A DNA stretch of 64,000 nt, from positions 215,120,031 to 215,184,030 of the forward strand of contig CM060962.1 of the NCBI GenBank assembly GCA_030765045.1, written 5' to 3'. The notes under the pieces were generated by a model. The model was not told the DNA's origin and searched no databases. It saw nothing but the letters and a program-made list of their open reading frames with translations. The stretch comes from Tenodera sinensis. Lineage: Eukaryota; Arthropoda; Insecta; Mantodea; Mantidae. This document shows, one piece after another, positions 1 to 10,009 of this stretch (position 1 is the first letter of the stretch; every line of letters starts with the position of its first letter). A program made the translations under genes and the position numbers.

Positions 1-2
1 CT

Positions 3-464
3 TCCTGGTCGGAAAAATGCGGGTACATAGAGGAGGTGATTAACCATTCGGTGAACCCCACGACCAAGTTCGCCCCAATCGAATTGATGACCAACACAAA
101 ACCCAAGAGATTGACAATTGACATTGACACTACAATGGCTGCTCAAAGGGAATTGACAGAGAAGGAAAAATACCAATTGGCATTCAGAAGGTTACAGCAA
201 AAGGCTGAAAAAGGGAGGAACATGGTAAAAAGATTTGTCAGGAAATGGTCCCCACAAATTGGAGAAAAGGTGCTCTTAAAAAGCCACAAAGCATCCAAGG
301 CATCTGAGAAAAGATCTGGAAAGATGGAACTACTGTACACTGGACCACTGGTCATAACAAAACAGCTGGGTGACCACACGTATGAGCTACAGAATACAAA
401 TGCCAAGTTGGTAGGTAGATACCATAAAAATAAATTAAAACCATACAAAGAAAGGACCAAATAG
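3..464 (+). CDS. Pol polyprotein, integrase C-terminal part (5' partial)
   Basis: Pol of LTR retrotransposons carries protease, reverse transcriptase, RNase H and integrase; only the last ~150 residues are visible. The frame is open from base 3, so the ATG at 36 is internal, not a start. It shows the end of the catalytic core (region NHSVNPTTKFAPIEL, matching the usual N-T-S-x-H-x-x-T-x-x-x-P-F-E-L pattern), a basic linker, then a GPY/F-like module (LYTGPLVITK) and a final YHKNKLKPY, as in Ty3-type integrases. The stop is followed at once by the element's untranslated region. Catalytic DDE residues lie upstream of the window. It is certainly retrotransposon integrase; the exact clade is inferred. 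Confidence 0.88.
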   Translation, partial: SWSEKCGYIEEVINHSVNPTTKFAPIELMTNTKPKRLTIDIDTTMAAQRELTEKEKYQLAFRRLQQKAEKGRNMVKRFVRKWSPQIGEKVLLKSHKASKASEKRSGKMELLYTGPLVITKQLGDHTYELQNTNAKLVGRYHKNKLKPYKERTK

Positions 465-1613
465 TCTTTGCCAACAAATATATAAGGGAGGAATAGTAGA
501 GATGATGGAAAATAACAATTTTTAATGGGTTACTTATAGAAAATTATGTTCAGATTAGAAATTACAACAAGAAAGAAAACCAACATAGTCATCGGCTATA
601 TTGATCACAAAGAGCATTGTCAACAAAGACAGATGAGAACACTGTTTGTCATTAAAGAAATGAATTATAGCGATGGAAAATAATGTATTTTTGACATAAG
701 GATGTCAGGGACAAAAATAACAAGGAATCAATTGTGATGACAAAGATATATTTTGACATAAAGCTGTCGAGGGTGAATTGAGAAGAAAAATAATACAATT
801 GCAGAATACTTATAAGTATAGAAGTTTTCTCTTATAGAGATAAGAGATAAAGAGTTGACAATTAGTGAAGTAAGAAAAACCATAATCAGAAAAGCAATGC
901 CCATGAATTAAGATGGATATAGCCAATGCTAAGCTTGAAGAAATGTTGAACCAAACAACAAGGAATAAGAACCCAATTAAAAAAAATGGTGCCATTAGTA
1001 ACATCAGAGTATAAGAACCGACTCAACAACCTGCCTATATATAAGACATTACAAGACAAAGAAGGCAAAGAACTGAATAAAATATTGCCATAAAGATGAT
1101 CATAATCATTAGCTCAAAATTTGTATCCTGTTTTTCTCTCCTCATAACAAGGAACATAAGTCAAAAGCCACATAATAAACCATGATACACTTAAATTATA
1201 TTTGTGTCAATGTCAAATGTACAATAACTGAATGTGTTGTATAAGAACTGAATATGTGTTGTATAATAACTGAACATATGTTGTACAATAACTGAATATG
1301 TATTGTATAATAACTGGATATGTTGTATAATAACTGAATGTGTTGTACAATAACTGAATATGTATTGTATAATAACTGAATATGTGATGTATAATAATTG
1401 AACATGTATTGTGTAGTAACTGAATATGTGAAATTTACAAAGACATGATGTGCCATGCCAAAACAAAAGACAAAGACAAACAGCGAAGAAGACTGTAAAG
1501 AAAAAAAAAAAATTGTACAAAGTGATTGCATCAGAGGAGTAGGGAGAAGTACTGTATTGTGTTTCAAGATTGTAAATATAGGTGACAACTTGAAAAACAA
1601 AACAAGGGGCATG
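465..1613 (+). other. 3' untranslated region of the LTR element
   Basis: AT-rich sequence between the pol stop and the 3' LTR. It is conserved in the copies at 18001-19172 and 58943-60072. No plus-strand frame is long or conserved; the longer minus-strand frames at 1191-1669 come from a low-complexity repeat. The last bases before the LTR (AACAAGGGGCATG) are purine-rich and could hold the polypurine tract. Confidence 0.75.
1200..1430 (+). repeat. Tandem array of a ~20-23-bp unit in the LTR element 3' region
   Basis: Irregular repeats built around ATAACTGAATATGT and TTGTAT. Equivalent arrays lie at 18750-18985 and 59670-59885 with different unit numbers, so the array changes length between copies. 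Confidence 0.8.
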
Positions 1614-2250
1614 TGAGACAGAATATTAGAAGACCCCAAAAGAAAATCGTTCATGTGAATGTTTGTCAAAAGTGTAATTCGTTTTTTGATGTTGGTATGA
1701 GATAATTAAATGACGAAAACATGTTGATAAGGTTCATTGTTACGAACAACTAAGTTTGCACAAAGACATCATAAATCTTTCCATATTTGATTTTAATATA
1801 TGTGTATAAATATTAGAATTGTTTGTGTTCCATAATAAAAGTAGGGGAGGATGATTAGAGGTTGCTTCCCTAACGAGAAAGAACTATTTGATGGACACAT
1901 GCGCGGATGAATATGAAAAAGGTGGTGTCGCGTCAAATGACGCCAAAAAAAACTGTTCACTAGCGTGTGTATCTTTGAGGTGAAAAGACATTTTTATGTA
2001 GTGTGAACATGGAACTTTCACCAAACTTTCATCAAGCATAAATTCTACTAAATTAAAAAAGTGTAAAGGTTTTTAAGCATTTAACATGGTGCTGAGAGTG
2101 TAAAGTATCGATGAAGTGTTAATAAATTAATACATTGTGATAAAGAAACATTGTGTGATATTCCATTCCATCCGTTACCAAGCCCTGAGATCAAAAAGAT
2201 CTCATTAGCTTAAAGACACAGCGTCGATAATAATTGTAAAAACAGCACCA
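1614..2250 (+). repeat. 3' LTR (637 bp)
   Basis: Starts TGAGACAGAATATTAG and ends AACAGCACCA, matching all other LTRs in the window. It belongs to the same LTR subtype as the copies at 57135, 60073 and 50081; the pair at 14691/19173 forms a second subtype that differs in the middle of the LTR. Confidence 0.92.
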
Positions 2251-3373
2251 AGTGCATATATTCTATATTAAAAATAATAATGTGGTGATGCTATTTATTA
2301 TTTTACTTGGGATGATTGTGGTGCTCGATACTGCTTAAGGACAGCATTATATCTGAATGGCTCAAAAAATCTATTTTTTGTTCTGTGTCTTATAGAAATC
2401 TACAAGATCTTACGAATCCAATGCTGTATTACAATATGGGTATTCTTAATATATAATCCCTTTAAATGGAGATTTAGATATGGTGTCTGCTGGGTCATGT
2501 CCCTTTTAAATACCAGTACCACCATCGATATTAAGTTTGCTGTAACTTTATAACTTTGCAAAAATTTGCTCAAGAATTGACAGAGGTTAAAATCAAGAAA
2601 AGGAGCTTCAAGAGGAAGAATGAGACTCAAGAACCATTGGAACAAGGAGATTATGGTGCAGGAATGTTTTAAATTTTGGTGAATTAGCCGAAAAGCACAC
2701 TTAGTTTTTTGCATTTTTCCGCAAGTTGAAATTTTACAGGTAGGGGTACACTTTTCTCAGAAACTACTTAAGTTAGAGGGCTGAAATTTTTTGTGAATTT
2801 ACAAATCATCCAGTTTAACAAAGTGAGCAGAAGGACATTTTTTATGTGGAATATATTGAATTTTTAAAAATTAAAAATTATGCATTTTAAGTGGAATAGT
2901 ATTTTTTTTTATATACAAATTCTTTTAGAGCTTATATTTCATTGAATAAAATAACAGTCTGATCATGTTGTTCACCATTCAGTACTTTATATCTCCTAAA
3001 GCACTGGAGGATCTGTAAACAAAACTATGGCAAGTATGTGTTCCTAACTAATAACAAGGGTTCTTAAAATTTCATTTATAGACTACACTTAAAAGCCTAT
3101 TGACAAAAATTATGAAGTGATATTACAAATTTTGTATTATCAGCATGTCAAAAACTATTTATTTGATAGTTGGTGTAATTTTCATTGCCATCTGAGGGAG
3201 CTAACCTCCCTGAATTTTGATTTTTAAATGTATACAGTTTAACACCATATTGAGCCAGGTATATGTACCACTGTCCATAAAGAAAATTGGATATTTATGT
3301 GTGAGCATACTATGGGTCTCGGCTCTGCTTGTGCGGAGAGCCATCTGGGGACTTGGTAAGAGATGAGAGCAGG
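2251..3373. other. AT-rich sequence, no gene recognised
   Basis: Open frames here are short and lack recognisable motifs. Nothing supports a host gene. Confidence 0.5.
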
Positions 3374-3815
3374 TCATTGCCAATGCTGTGACATCATCTC
3401 CATGACTTGTGGAGAATGTGCTATATGGAACAGTGGAGGAAAGACAAGGCTTAAGAAGGGTAAAAAGTCTTCCAGGTTGTTGACTGGGAGTGTTTTAGTA
3501 TGTTCCTGTAGAATATCTTCTAGTTGTTTTGTGCTCATTGTAGATTCATGAGTCATTGATATATGTGGCCACTTTGTCCAACTGCTTGTTGAAGTGGTCA
3601 TGGAGGTTATTGTTTTCCTGGTGTACAGAGGCTATGCTTTGCAGGCTATGCAGGCAATGGACAGCGTGCTGGAGGGCACAAGTCAGGGCCTCTCCCATCC
3701 TGCAATGCGGTCAGTGAAGCACTGCAAAGTTTCTTGGTGCTTCTGTTGATCAATGGAGGCGTGAAGGCTGCTGTCAGTGGTGTCTGTAGGTTGATGGTAT
3801 GCAGTTCAAAGGTGG

Positions 3816-3833
3816 ATGTGTGTGTGTGTGTGT

Positions 3834-3868
<35 letters not shown>
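3816..3868. repeat. (TG)n microsatellite
   Basis: Nearly pure TG dinucleotides with one interruption. Confidence 0.97.
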
Positions 3869-3869
<1 letters not shown>

Positions 3870-3966
3870 CTGGTGCATGTCAGTGATGGTCTGGGGGGGC
3901 AGAGATTCAGTGATGTGGAGGCTACAAGTGCTGGGCAGCCAGCTGAGGATTCCTGTGGCATGCCAC

Positions 3967-4331
3967 CTGGCCTGTGAAGTGATCACTGCTATTGCAGGTG
4001 GCACAGCACAAAGGGCAGTGTGTCAGGTGGTGGCTGATGCAGAGAGAGTGGATGGTTCCAGTGCCACAGTAGTAGCAGTGTGCAGCATCAGTTCAGGTGT
4101 CGATGGTGTGGCCATAGTGCATATTGGTAGCAGCATCGGACGGTTACCCCGGCTGGCCTGTGAAGTGATCACTGCTATTGCAGGTGTTACAGCACACAGG
4201 GCAGTGTGTCAGGTCGTGGCTGATGCAGAGAGAGCTGATGGTTCCAGTGCCCCAATAGTAGCAGCGTGCAGCATCAGTTCAGTTGTTGGTGGTGTGGCCA
4301 TATTGGTAGCAGCATCGAACAGTTACCCTGG
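3967..4331. repeat. Tandem duplication, period ~186 bp
   Basis: CTGGCCTGTGAAGTGATCAC begins at 3967 and again at 4153, each followed by closely similar sequence. A third partial start is seen near 4332. The plus-strand open frame across it (3799-4509) repeats the same peptide block, as expected of duplicated DNA, and is not evidence of a gene. Confidence 0.85.
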
Positions 4332-4653
4332 CTGGCCTCAACTGGGAGCATCTGCCCAAGAGCAGGAAGCCTGTCAGCCAACACAGCACAGTAGTCCACC
4401 CCATCCTAGAGCTCCAGGTACACTAGTGGTGACTATGCACATCACATTCATTAGAGAAGGCCAGCAACATTGGACAGTATTGAGCAGAAGACCATCCGGA
4501 AGCTGCTGATGTACTCCGTGCACTATTGCACTGTACCACAGCAGCTTCATGAGGTTTGGATGTGTGGCATTCCAGCTTTGGTTGTGTTAACTGTCTGTTG
4601 TTAGTGGATGGCTGCAGGGAGGTGGCATGAGCTGAAATACCATGCTGTTTTGG

Positions 4654-5210
4654 TGTTGGCAGAGATTGCGGAGTGAGCTGATCTGCTGATTGTGAGGCAG
4701 GGATGGCGCTGGAATTTCCATTCTCTTGCGAAGGATCGTTGACTGCTGCATATGCTTTTCTCTTCTTTTTTCCTAACATGTAGACTCTGCAATGATTTGC
4801 TGGGTGGCTGTACTTATATCAACACCAGGCAGGATACCTGCAGTGATTGGTTCAAGCAAAAAATGGGCTAGATCTGAGTGATGCTGTGCTGTATTGACAT
4901 GGCCCAGGCTGGATGCTTCACTTTAGCTTTTGTCAGTGCTGTTTACAATATTCTGTTTAATTTTACACTCCCTTCCTTCCTGTTGAGGTTAAGATGTATA
5001 TGTATTTCAATAGTTTCACAGTATACACATGTATGGCAACAGAAAAGTTGATGACAGGACATCTGTGTTCCCAAAAAAATGGTATGCTTCTTCGGTTATG
5101 GCATATTCTGCAATTTCAAGTTTGTCAGTTTTCCCAGGCCACAAACATTTTCATTATGTGCAGATATAAATTTCTTGGTAAAGCATCTGTAACTTTACAT
5201 TTTCTACAAA
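4654..5210. repeat. ~580-bp direct duplication, left copy (continues at 6394-6420)
   Basis: Almost identical to 11963-12545, with only scattered single-base differences. Joining 4654-5210 to 6394-6420 across the I-clade insertion gives the full repeat. The two copies flank the R1-like element exactly, so they are either an exceptionally long target-site duplication or a segmental duplication that coincides with its ends. Confidence 0.88.
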
Positions 5211-6379
5211 ACCACACCAATAGCAGCTATGGAAATACTAACCAACCAATACCCCATTGAATATGAAATAGAAAAAGCGGCTCTTATTCAACACGAAAAG
5301 TTGATCAGACTCCCATTCAATACATGGCACAAGAGAAATTTTACACATACACTAAAGACTCAGGAGAGCTTTCTTTCCAAAATTCAAGACATCAAGAAGG
5401 ATGTACACCTTCCTAATTCAAAGGAAAACTTCATATCTAAAGTCAATCCAACACATACATTAGACATCACATATTATTTACACCTGACAGAAGAAGTTAA
5501 GAAAAGTGATACTCCAACTAGTGTTCTAAAATTATTGGCATTAGAGACAATCCATACTAGATTTCCAGAACACGAATGGCTCCATATTTATACTGATGGA
5601 TCATTGATACAAACCGAGATGGAGCAGGGGCTGGAGTCACGTGTCACCTCTTTTCCTATTACAAATCTTTAAGTTATGGAACTACAAACTTCATTGGAGA
5701 AATTGAAGCAATTCGAATGGCCCTACAAAATCTTTTGTACAGAATTTCACATTTTCAGCAAGCAGTTATTCTCTCAGATTCCAGGGCAGCAATTATAGCA
5801 ATTACTTCCAAGTTGTCACCAAAAAACCAAGCTACTATAGAATGTTGGAAGATGCTTAGCCATCTAACAGCACTTCAAAAACACCTAGTCTTCCAATGGA
5901 TACCGGCTCACTGTGGACTGAGTGGTAATGAGAAAGCTGATTTTCTTGCAAAAAAGGGTACCAGTGGTGTACAAAAATCTATAGTTAATCTACCATTTTA
6001 TGCAGCTAAAAGATTAGTCAACTCTGAATTCAAAAAAATTATTGCAAAATACTACTATGAAAAATCAAAGAATAAAAGATGGGAACTACCAAACATTCAA
6101 ACAGTGATTCCTGAGTATCCTCGAAAAACAGCAGTTGCAACCTTCAGGTTAATTACAGGACATGATTGTCTGGGAAAACATTTAAACAGAATTGGCATAT
6201 ATTCTTCACCACTCTGTCCTCTATGTGATCTGCAAGAGGAAATGGATCGAGACCACCTTCAAATATGCCTGGCCACTTCTAGTGCCCCATCCATCAGTGA
6301 AAAATATTGGAGAGCAAGAGGATTAATGACTTCATTGTCAGAAATCCAGCATTAGCTAACAACAACAACAATAACAACA
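5211..6379 (+). mobile_element. I-clade-like non-LTR retrotransposon, 5'-truncated
   Basis: Flanked by a perfect 14-bp TSD (ACATTTTCTACAAA at 5197-5210 and 6380-6393) and ending in an (AAC)n tail, both expected of target-primed reverse transcription. The sister copy of the surrounding repeat (near 12514-12530) lacks it and shows the empty site. A longer, interrupted copy of the same family lies on the minus strand between 52411 and 62600, and a ~85-bp tail fragment at 51503-51587. Confidence 0.92.
5229..6355 (+). pseudogene. Non-LTR ORF2 C-terminal part: post-RT region, RNase H and CCHC-like tail
   Basis: Only the region downstream of reverse transcriptase is present. The RNase H domain shows YTDGSLI (first Asp), GEIEAI (Glu), SDSRAA (Asp) and the WIPAHCGLSGNEKAD signature. 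A C-terminal Cys/His cluster (LCPLC then DHLQIC) follows. A one-base shift sits just after YTDGSLIQ, near 5610, moving the frame between first Asp and Glu; the minus-strand relative carries the same shift near 54060. RNase H placed after reverse transcriptase is typical of the I group. The stop at 6353-6355 directly precedes the tail. Confidence 0.88.
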
Positions 6380-6420
6380 ACATTTTCTACAAAGCATCTC
6401 TTGTTAAAATAGTACTATTA

Positions 6421-6875
6421 ATAGTACTATTACTACTATTACTATTAGTACACAGTTCCTTGCTCAGGCTACCGGGCAAGGCAGACGTGTTTTTTAAGTG
6501 CTCCGTAGTTTAGTGTTTTAAACTCGTTGCACTTACCTCTACCGGTGTCATTCCCACACCTAGTGAGAATATAAGTGTTTAAATAGTGTTCTGTAAAGTT
6601 TAGTGAATGCAAAATAACTGTGAGTACTATAAATTGTATAAAAACTATTATTTATTTGCAATCAGTGCGGCTGAATAGCAGGTCTGGCTGTGTAATTAGA
6701 GAGGCAGCAAATAGTTGGTAAGGCGAGTTCATTGGCTTCGCCTTACATGCGACGTGTTAACACATGCGCGTGGTGGGTCGTTTTGGTTGTTTAAGTATAT
6801 ATCTATTTAGAAATAGAAGTAGAAAGTTATTGGTTAAATTTAAAAACCCGAGGGTTTTTTTCCCCTCTTGAAAAG
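6421..6875 (+). promoter_or_regulatory. 5' leader of the R1-like element
   Basis: No open frame. By analogy with other non-LTR elements it should hold the internal promoter, but I see no motif I can name. The first ~35 bases are a simple ACTATT-type filler absent from the right repeat copy. The leader ends at the gag ATG (AAGATGGCGGAG). Confidence 0.4.
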
Positions 6876-7188
6876 ATGGCGGAGAATAACCTGTTCACCC
6901 CGTCCAAAACTTTGGCCAGATCCCCTGAAAAAAGTGTTAGGCGCGATAGTGAAATGCGGCCTAATGATAATGTAGATGCAGGTAATGATGAATTTCATTT
7001 AGCAATGCTTGCACTGCAAAATTATATTGGCAAAGAAAAATCCAAGGTAGATATTAAAAAGGAATTCTTTGGATATTTAGACAAGATTAATCAAGCTTAC
7101 ATTAAATTGCGTACTGAATATGAAAAGGCAAAATCTGAAGCCAAATTAGCTAAAGAATTATGTTCTAAAATTAACACAGTTACCTATG

Positions 7189-7860
7189 TTGAAATAAGAA
7201 GAGTCACACTAATTTTTACAATTACTTCACTCACTTGTTTATTAAAAACTGGAAGGATAAATGATATATTTAACAGATACAGCCTAAACAATTTACTAAA
7301 CAAACCTCTCAGGAATACAATCCCAGACACACAAAAATCAGGAATTTACCAAATTAATTGTGAAGATTGTAATAAATTCTACATAGGCAAAACTAAGAGA
7401 AAATTAATCACTAGATTAAAGGAACATCAGAGAAACATTAAATTTAAACAAACGGACAAATCTGCTGTATCACACCATTTTTGGTCAGAAAACCACAACA
7501 TCGGTCAAGCCATATATTTGTTAAAACCAGTTTCTTCACCACTAGAACTCTCCATCTGGGAAAAAATATACATCACCAAAAACGCAGACGACATTATAAA
7601 TTTTGACATCCCGCCAACAAACCATCTGATGGAGCTTTGCCTCTCTACCGATAGACGGCAGCAAGATGCAACCCTAGTAGATGTAGGATCCAACTTCAAA
7701 CCTCAGTCACCATCTGCAGAAGATGAGAGAGACATCTCTCGAAAACGTTCCAGTTTTTAATAAACAAGTGAGTGAAGTAATTGTAAAAATTAGTGTGACT
7801 CTTCTTATTTCAACATGAATGAAACTTCACTGTCAACATTGCTTCTATGTCAAATATTTA
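7189..7860 (+). mobile_element. Small Penelope-like element with terminal inverted repeat
   Basis: Flanked by a 13-bp TSD (ACAGTTACCTATG at 7176-7188 and 7861-7873). Its 5' end is an exact reverse complement of sequence near its 3' end: 7186-7253 against 7749-7816, 68 bp without mismatch, three of which belong to the flank. Inverted terminal copies of this kind are known in Penelope elements. Only the endonuclease end is present; reverse transcriptase is absent. Confidence 0.85.
7254..7760 (+). CDS. GIY-YIG endonuclease domain of a Penelope-like element (fused to gag start)
   Basis: Canonical GIY-YIG core: SGIYQIN, then FYIGKT about 13 residues later, an Arg-rich KRKLITRLKEHQRN helix, and the following Glu-containing stretch WEKIYITKN. 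PLE endonucleases cut target DNA for insertion. The frame is open to 7760 with no disabling change in the motifs. It is continuous with the R1-like gag start at 6876, giving one 294-codon frame; the fusion is most simply an accident of insertion. Confidence 0.83.
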   Translation, partial: RINDIFNRYSLNNLLNKPLRNTIPDTQKSGIYQINCEDCNKFYIGKTKRKLITRLKEHQRNIKFKQTDKSAVSHHFWSENHNIGQAIYLLKPVSSPLELSIWEKIYITKNADDIINFDIPPTNHLMELCLSTDRRQQDATLVDVGSNFKPQSPSAEDERDISRKRSSF

Positions 7861-8679
7861 ACAGTTACCTATGCTCAAATGGCACAAAAACCTCATGTAC
7901 CGGTCTATGCAGGAAGTAATAGCCAAGTCATCCAACCCAAAGTAATCCCCGCTCCCAAACATACTCTTTTTATTTCTTCAAAGACAAACCAGGATCCAAA
8001 GGAGATTCAAAAAATTGTGATAATTAATCTAAAACCCTCCCAAGAAAAAATAAAAACAAGGCAAATACGAACAGCAGGTAAGAACGTAATTGTGGAAATC
8101 GATTCTAGTGAAGATATGGATAAAATTATTAAATCTAAGAATTTAGAAGGTAAGGAGTTGGTCATAGAACCACCCAGAAAAAGGAACCCCCTAATGATTA
8201 TTTATGACGTATCTTCAGGAATGAAAGAGGAGGATCTGAAGGAGAATATTTTTATTCAAAATTTTGATGGAAAGATCAGTGAGGAGGAATTTAAAAAGGC
8301 TTCAAATTGAAATTTAAAACAGGACCCAGGGATAGGGCACATGTTCATCATGTCGCTGAGGTTATCCCACAAATTAGGAACATATTGAAGGAACAAGGTA
8401 GGATATTTTTAGGCTTCCAATCCTGTGCCGTAAAGGATTATATTTCTGTAGCTCGCTACCTTAAGTGTTATGATTTGGGTCACACTACCAAGGCTTGTAA
8501 GTCAAAGATCTCAAGTTGTGGGCACTGCGGGGAACAAACACATTTACGCAAAGATTGTGAAAAGAGGGATCACCCTTCCATCTGCATTCCTTGCACAAAA
8601 AGGAACAAAACTTGCGGGGGCAAAAATAATTGTCCAACATATAGACTATACTGGGAAAGAACTGTCTCCAGAATAGACT

Positions 8680-9882
8680 ATGGATAATTTAGACCATAAA
8701 TACAATAATATATATAAGAGAAGATCCAGGCGTAATACCCCCAGTCGTTTAAGACGAAATTTAATTAGAGTCATAAACCACAAATTAAAGCTAAATCAGG
8801 GAAAATATTTTGGAACCGAATACGTTGAACCAAATGTAATAATAATAGACAACCAATCATCAGAATATAAAAAAGAATTCAATCAGAAAAATAATAACAA
8901 TAAATCGGGAGTAAATTTATTAGAAAATAAAAGTAAAAAATTAATAAGTAATCTGGAAGAAAATAAAAATACAAAAAAGACTAAAATAAATGTAAATTAT
9001 GAGGCAATTACTGGCACGAGTGATGAAGAGGATACTCAGGAACACGGTGATAAGGTAAATCAAAATTTCTTAACAAAACTTTGGAAGTATCGTATGATAA
9101 ATTTTAAGCAAGCGAAGGAAGATAACCCGGTTTTAGAATCGAAAGCAAGCGATTTGGCCAGTTGTGAAAGTCGGGTCGTTACTCCTGTCCACGCGGAAAC
9201 AGAGATGCAAGTCAGCAGTAATGCGGCTTTGCTGTACAATGACTTTGACCAGACCCTACAGCTGAGTCGCCTCGAAGAACAAAATAATTTAATGGCAGCA
9301 TTAAAACATATTATTAGAAAACTAAATCAAAGCGGGGACAAAATTATCTTTCCAGTACCAGATGCTATTGACCATATGGAATTAAAATCTCTAAATATAA
9401 CAACAGATCCAAAAGAGCTTCTTGAGCTTGTTGAAAAGATATATAGTAGACGTAATGAAAACTTAGATCTAGATGAAGTATATAGGCATTTTGTCTTATG
9501 CTACGGCAGATTAGCTTTTGATGGAACGCAAAAATGGCCATATTGCTACGTAGTCACCAGACACGACTCACTAGACTACCCCAAAATATATACACCAAAA
9601 ACAACCATTTCCCCTATTTTTCCGGCCGAATCAAGCCACAAATTGGAAGATATTTGCTCACACAAAGCCCACCTAACAAAAGAATCATACAAGAAAAATA
9701 AACATAATCCACAAAAGTACAGTAAAATACAATCAAAACATAAGAATGATAATATTATTGCTACAGTGACAAAAGAACTTTTTAAACAGGATAAAAACAA
9801 AGTACAGATTATTAAGGCAACTTCCACTAAAAAGACAAGCAAAACAAGAAAATCCATTAGGCCCACTAGGGGATATAAATAA
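8680..9882 (+). CDS. Unassigned 400-residue ORF in the R1-like element
   Basis: I do not recognise this protein. It starts at an ATG overlapping the gag stop by 8 bases (ATGGATAA arrangement), suggesting coupled reinitiation or an ORF1/ORF2 boundary. The first ~140 residues are Lys/Asn-rich and low in complexity, followed by an acidic patch, a more ordered middle (about residues 170-310, e.g. FPVPDAIDHMELKSLN and DEVYRHFVLCYGRLAFDG), and a basic Lys/Ser/Thr-rich tail. No zinc finger or catalytic motif is obvious. It is open along its full length, while the gag, endonuclease and reverse transcriptase frames around it are broken. It could be a separate accessory ORF or an N-terminal extension of ORF2. 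Confidence 0.6.
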   Translation: MDNLDHKYNNIYKRRSRRNTPSRLRRNLIRVINHKLKLNQGKYFGTEYVEPNVIIIDNQSSEYKKEFNQKNNNNKSGVNLLENKSKKLISNLEENKNTKKTKINVNYEAITGTSDEEDTQEHGDKVNQNFLTKLWKYRMINFKQAKEDNPVLESKASDLASCESRVVTPVHAETEMQVSSNAALLYNDFDQTLQLSRLEEQNNLMAALKHIIRKLNQSGDKIIFPVPDAIDHMELKSLNITTDPKELLELVEKIYSRRNENLDLDEVYRHFVLCYGRLAFDGTQKWPYCYVVTRHDSLDYPKIYTPKTTISPIFPAESSHKLEDICSHKAHLTKESYKKNKHNPQKYSKIQSKHKNDNIIATVTKELFKQDKNKVQIIKATSTKKTSKTRKSIRPTRGYK

Positions 9883-10009
9883 TTACGCGAGGTGACTGCA
9901 ATAGTTCCAGACATAACATCAAAGGAGCGCTTTTTCGCAAACAGAGGTTACGTTATGCAAGTCAGACAAGACGGACACGAATCATTTTCAGACAGAGAAG
10001 ACTCAGACG

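Larger units (their letters stand above)
1..2250 (+). mobile_element. Ty3-type LTR retrotransposon, 3' part (5' part lies outside the window)
   Basis: The segment enters mid-pol at the window edge and runs through the end of integrase, a ~1.15-kb untranslated region and a complete 3' LTR. The same order and nearly the same sequence recur at 17767-19824 and 58940-60722, which defines the element and its LTR ends (TG...CA). The 5' LTR and gag are not in the window, so the TSD cannot be tested. This is the only copy here that keeps an open integrase C-terminus. Confidence 0.9.
3374..4779 (-). pseudogene. Degraded minus-strand reading frame of unknown family
   Basis: Read on the minus strand, this begins with a basic start (MLGKKKRKAY) at 4779 and a Ser/Gln/Pro-rich frame to 4423. 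It continues, with shifts and stops, through the tandemly duplicated block to coiled-coil-like stretches near 3700-3374, for example HFNKQLDKVATYIND. The layout (basic start, low-complexity middle, coiled-coil end) would fit an accessory DNA-binding protein of a DNA transposon, but I do not recognise the family. The first ~125 bp of this frame recur in the duplicate at 11963-12088. Only the minus-strand direction and the degraded state are reasonably supported. Confidence 0.3.
6876..8687 (+). pseudogene. Gag-like ORF1 of the R1-like element, split by a PLE and a frameshift
   Basis: ORF1 proteins bind element RNA in non-LTR particles. The N-terminal part (6876-7188, ~104 codons) is charged with a predicted coiled coil (YLDKINQAYIKLRTEYEKAK). 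It resumes in frame logic at 7861 after the PLE and its 13-bp TSD, running to a shift near 8307. The last part (8307-8687) carries three zinc-knuckle-like motifs: CYDLGHTTKAC, CGHCGEQTHLRKDC and CIPCTKRNKTCGGKNNC. The stop (TAA, 8685-8687) overlaps the next ATG (8680). The start at 6876 is the first ATG after the leader. Because of the insertion, the frame as it stands is a chimera with a PLE endonuclease. Confidence 0.8.

Noticed and set aside
1191..1669. Minus-strand frames of 109-157 codons, repeated at 18734-19213 and 59647-60113
   Set aside because: They follow the ~22-bp tandem array and LTR start; conservation is that of the repeat, and no protein motif is present.
3374..3601. A confident call of the minus-strand fragment as a known transposon protein
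   Set aside because: It looks like a coiled coil but has no diagnostic motif; only a low-confidence unknown entry is justified.
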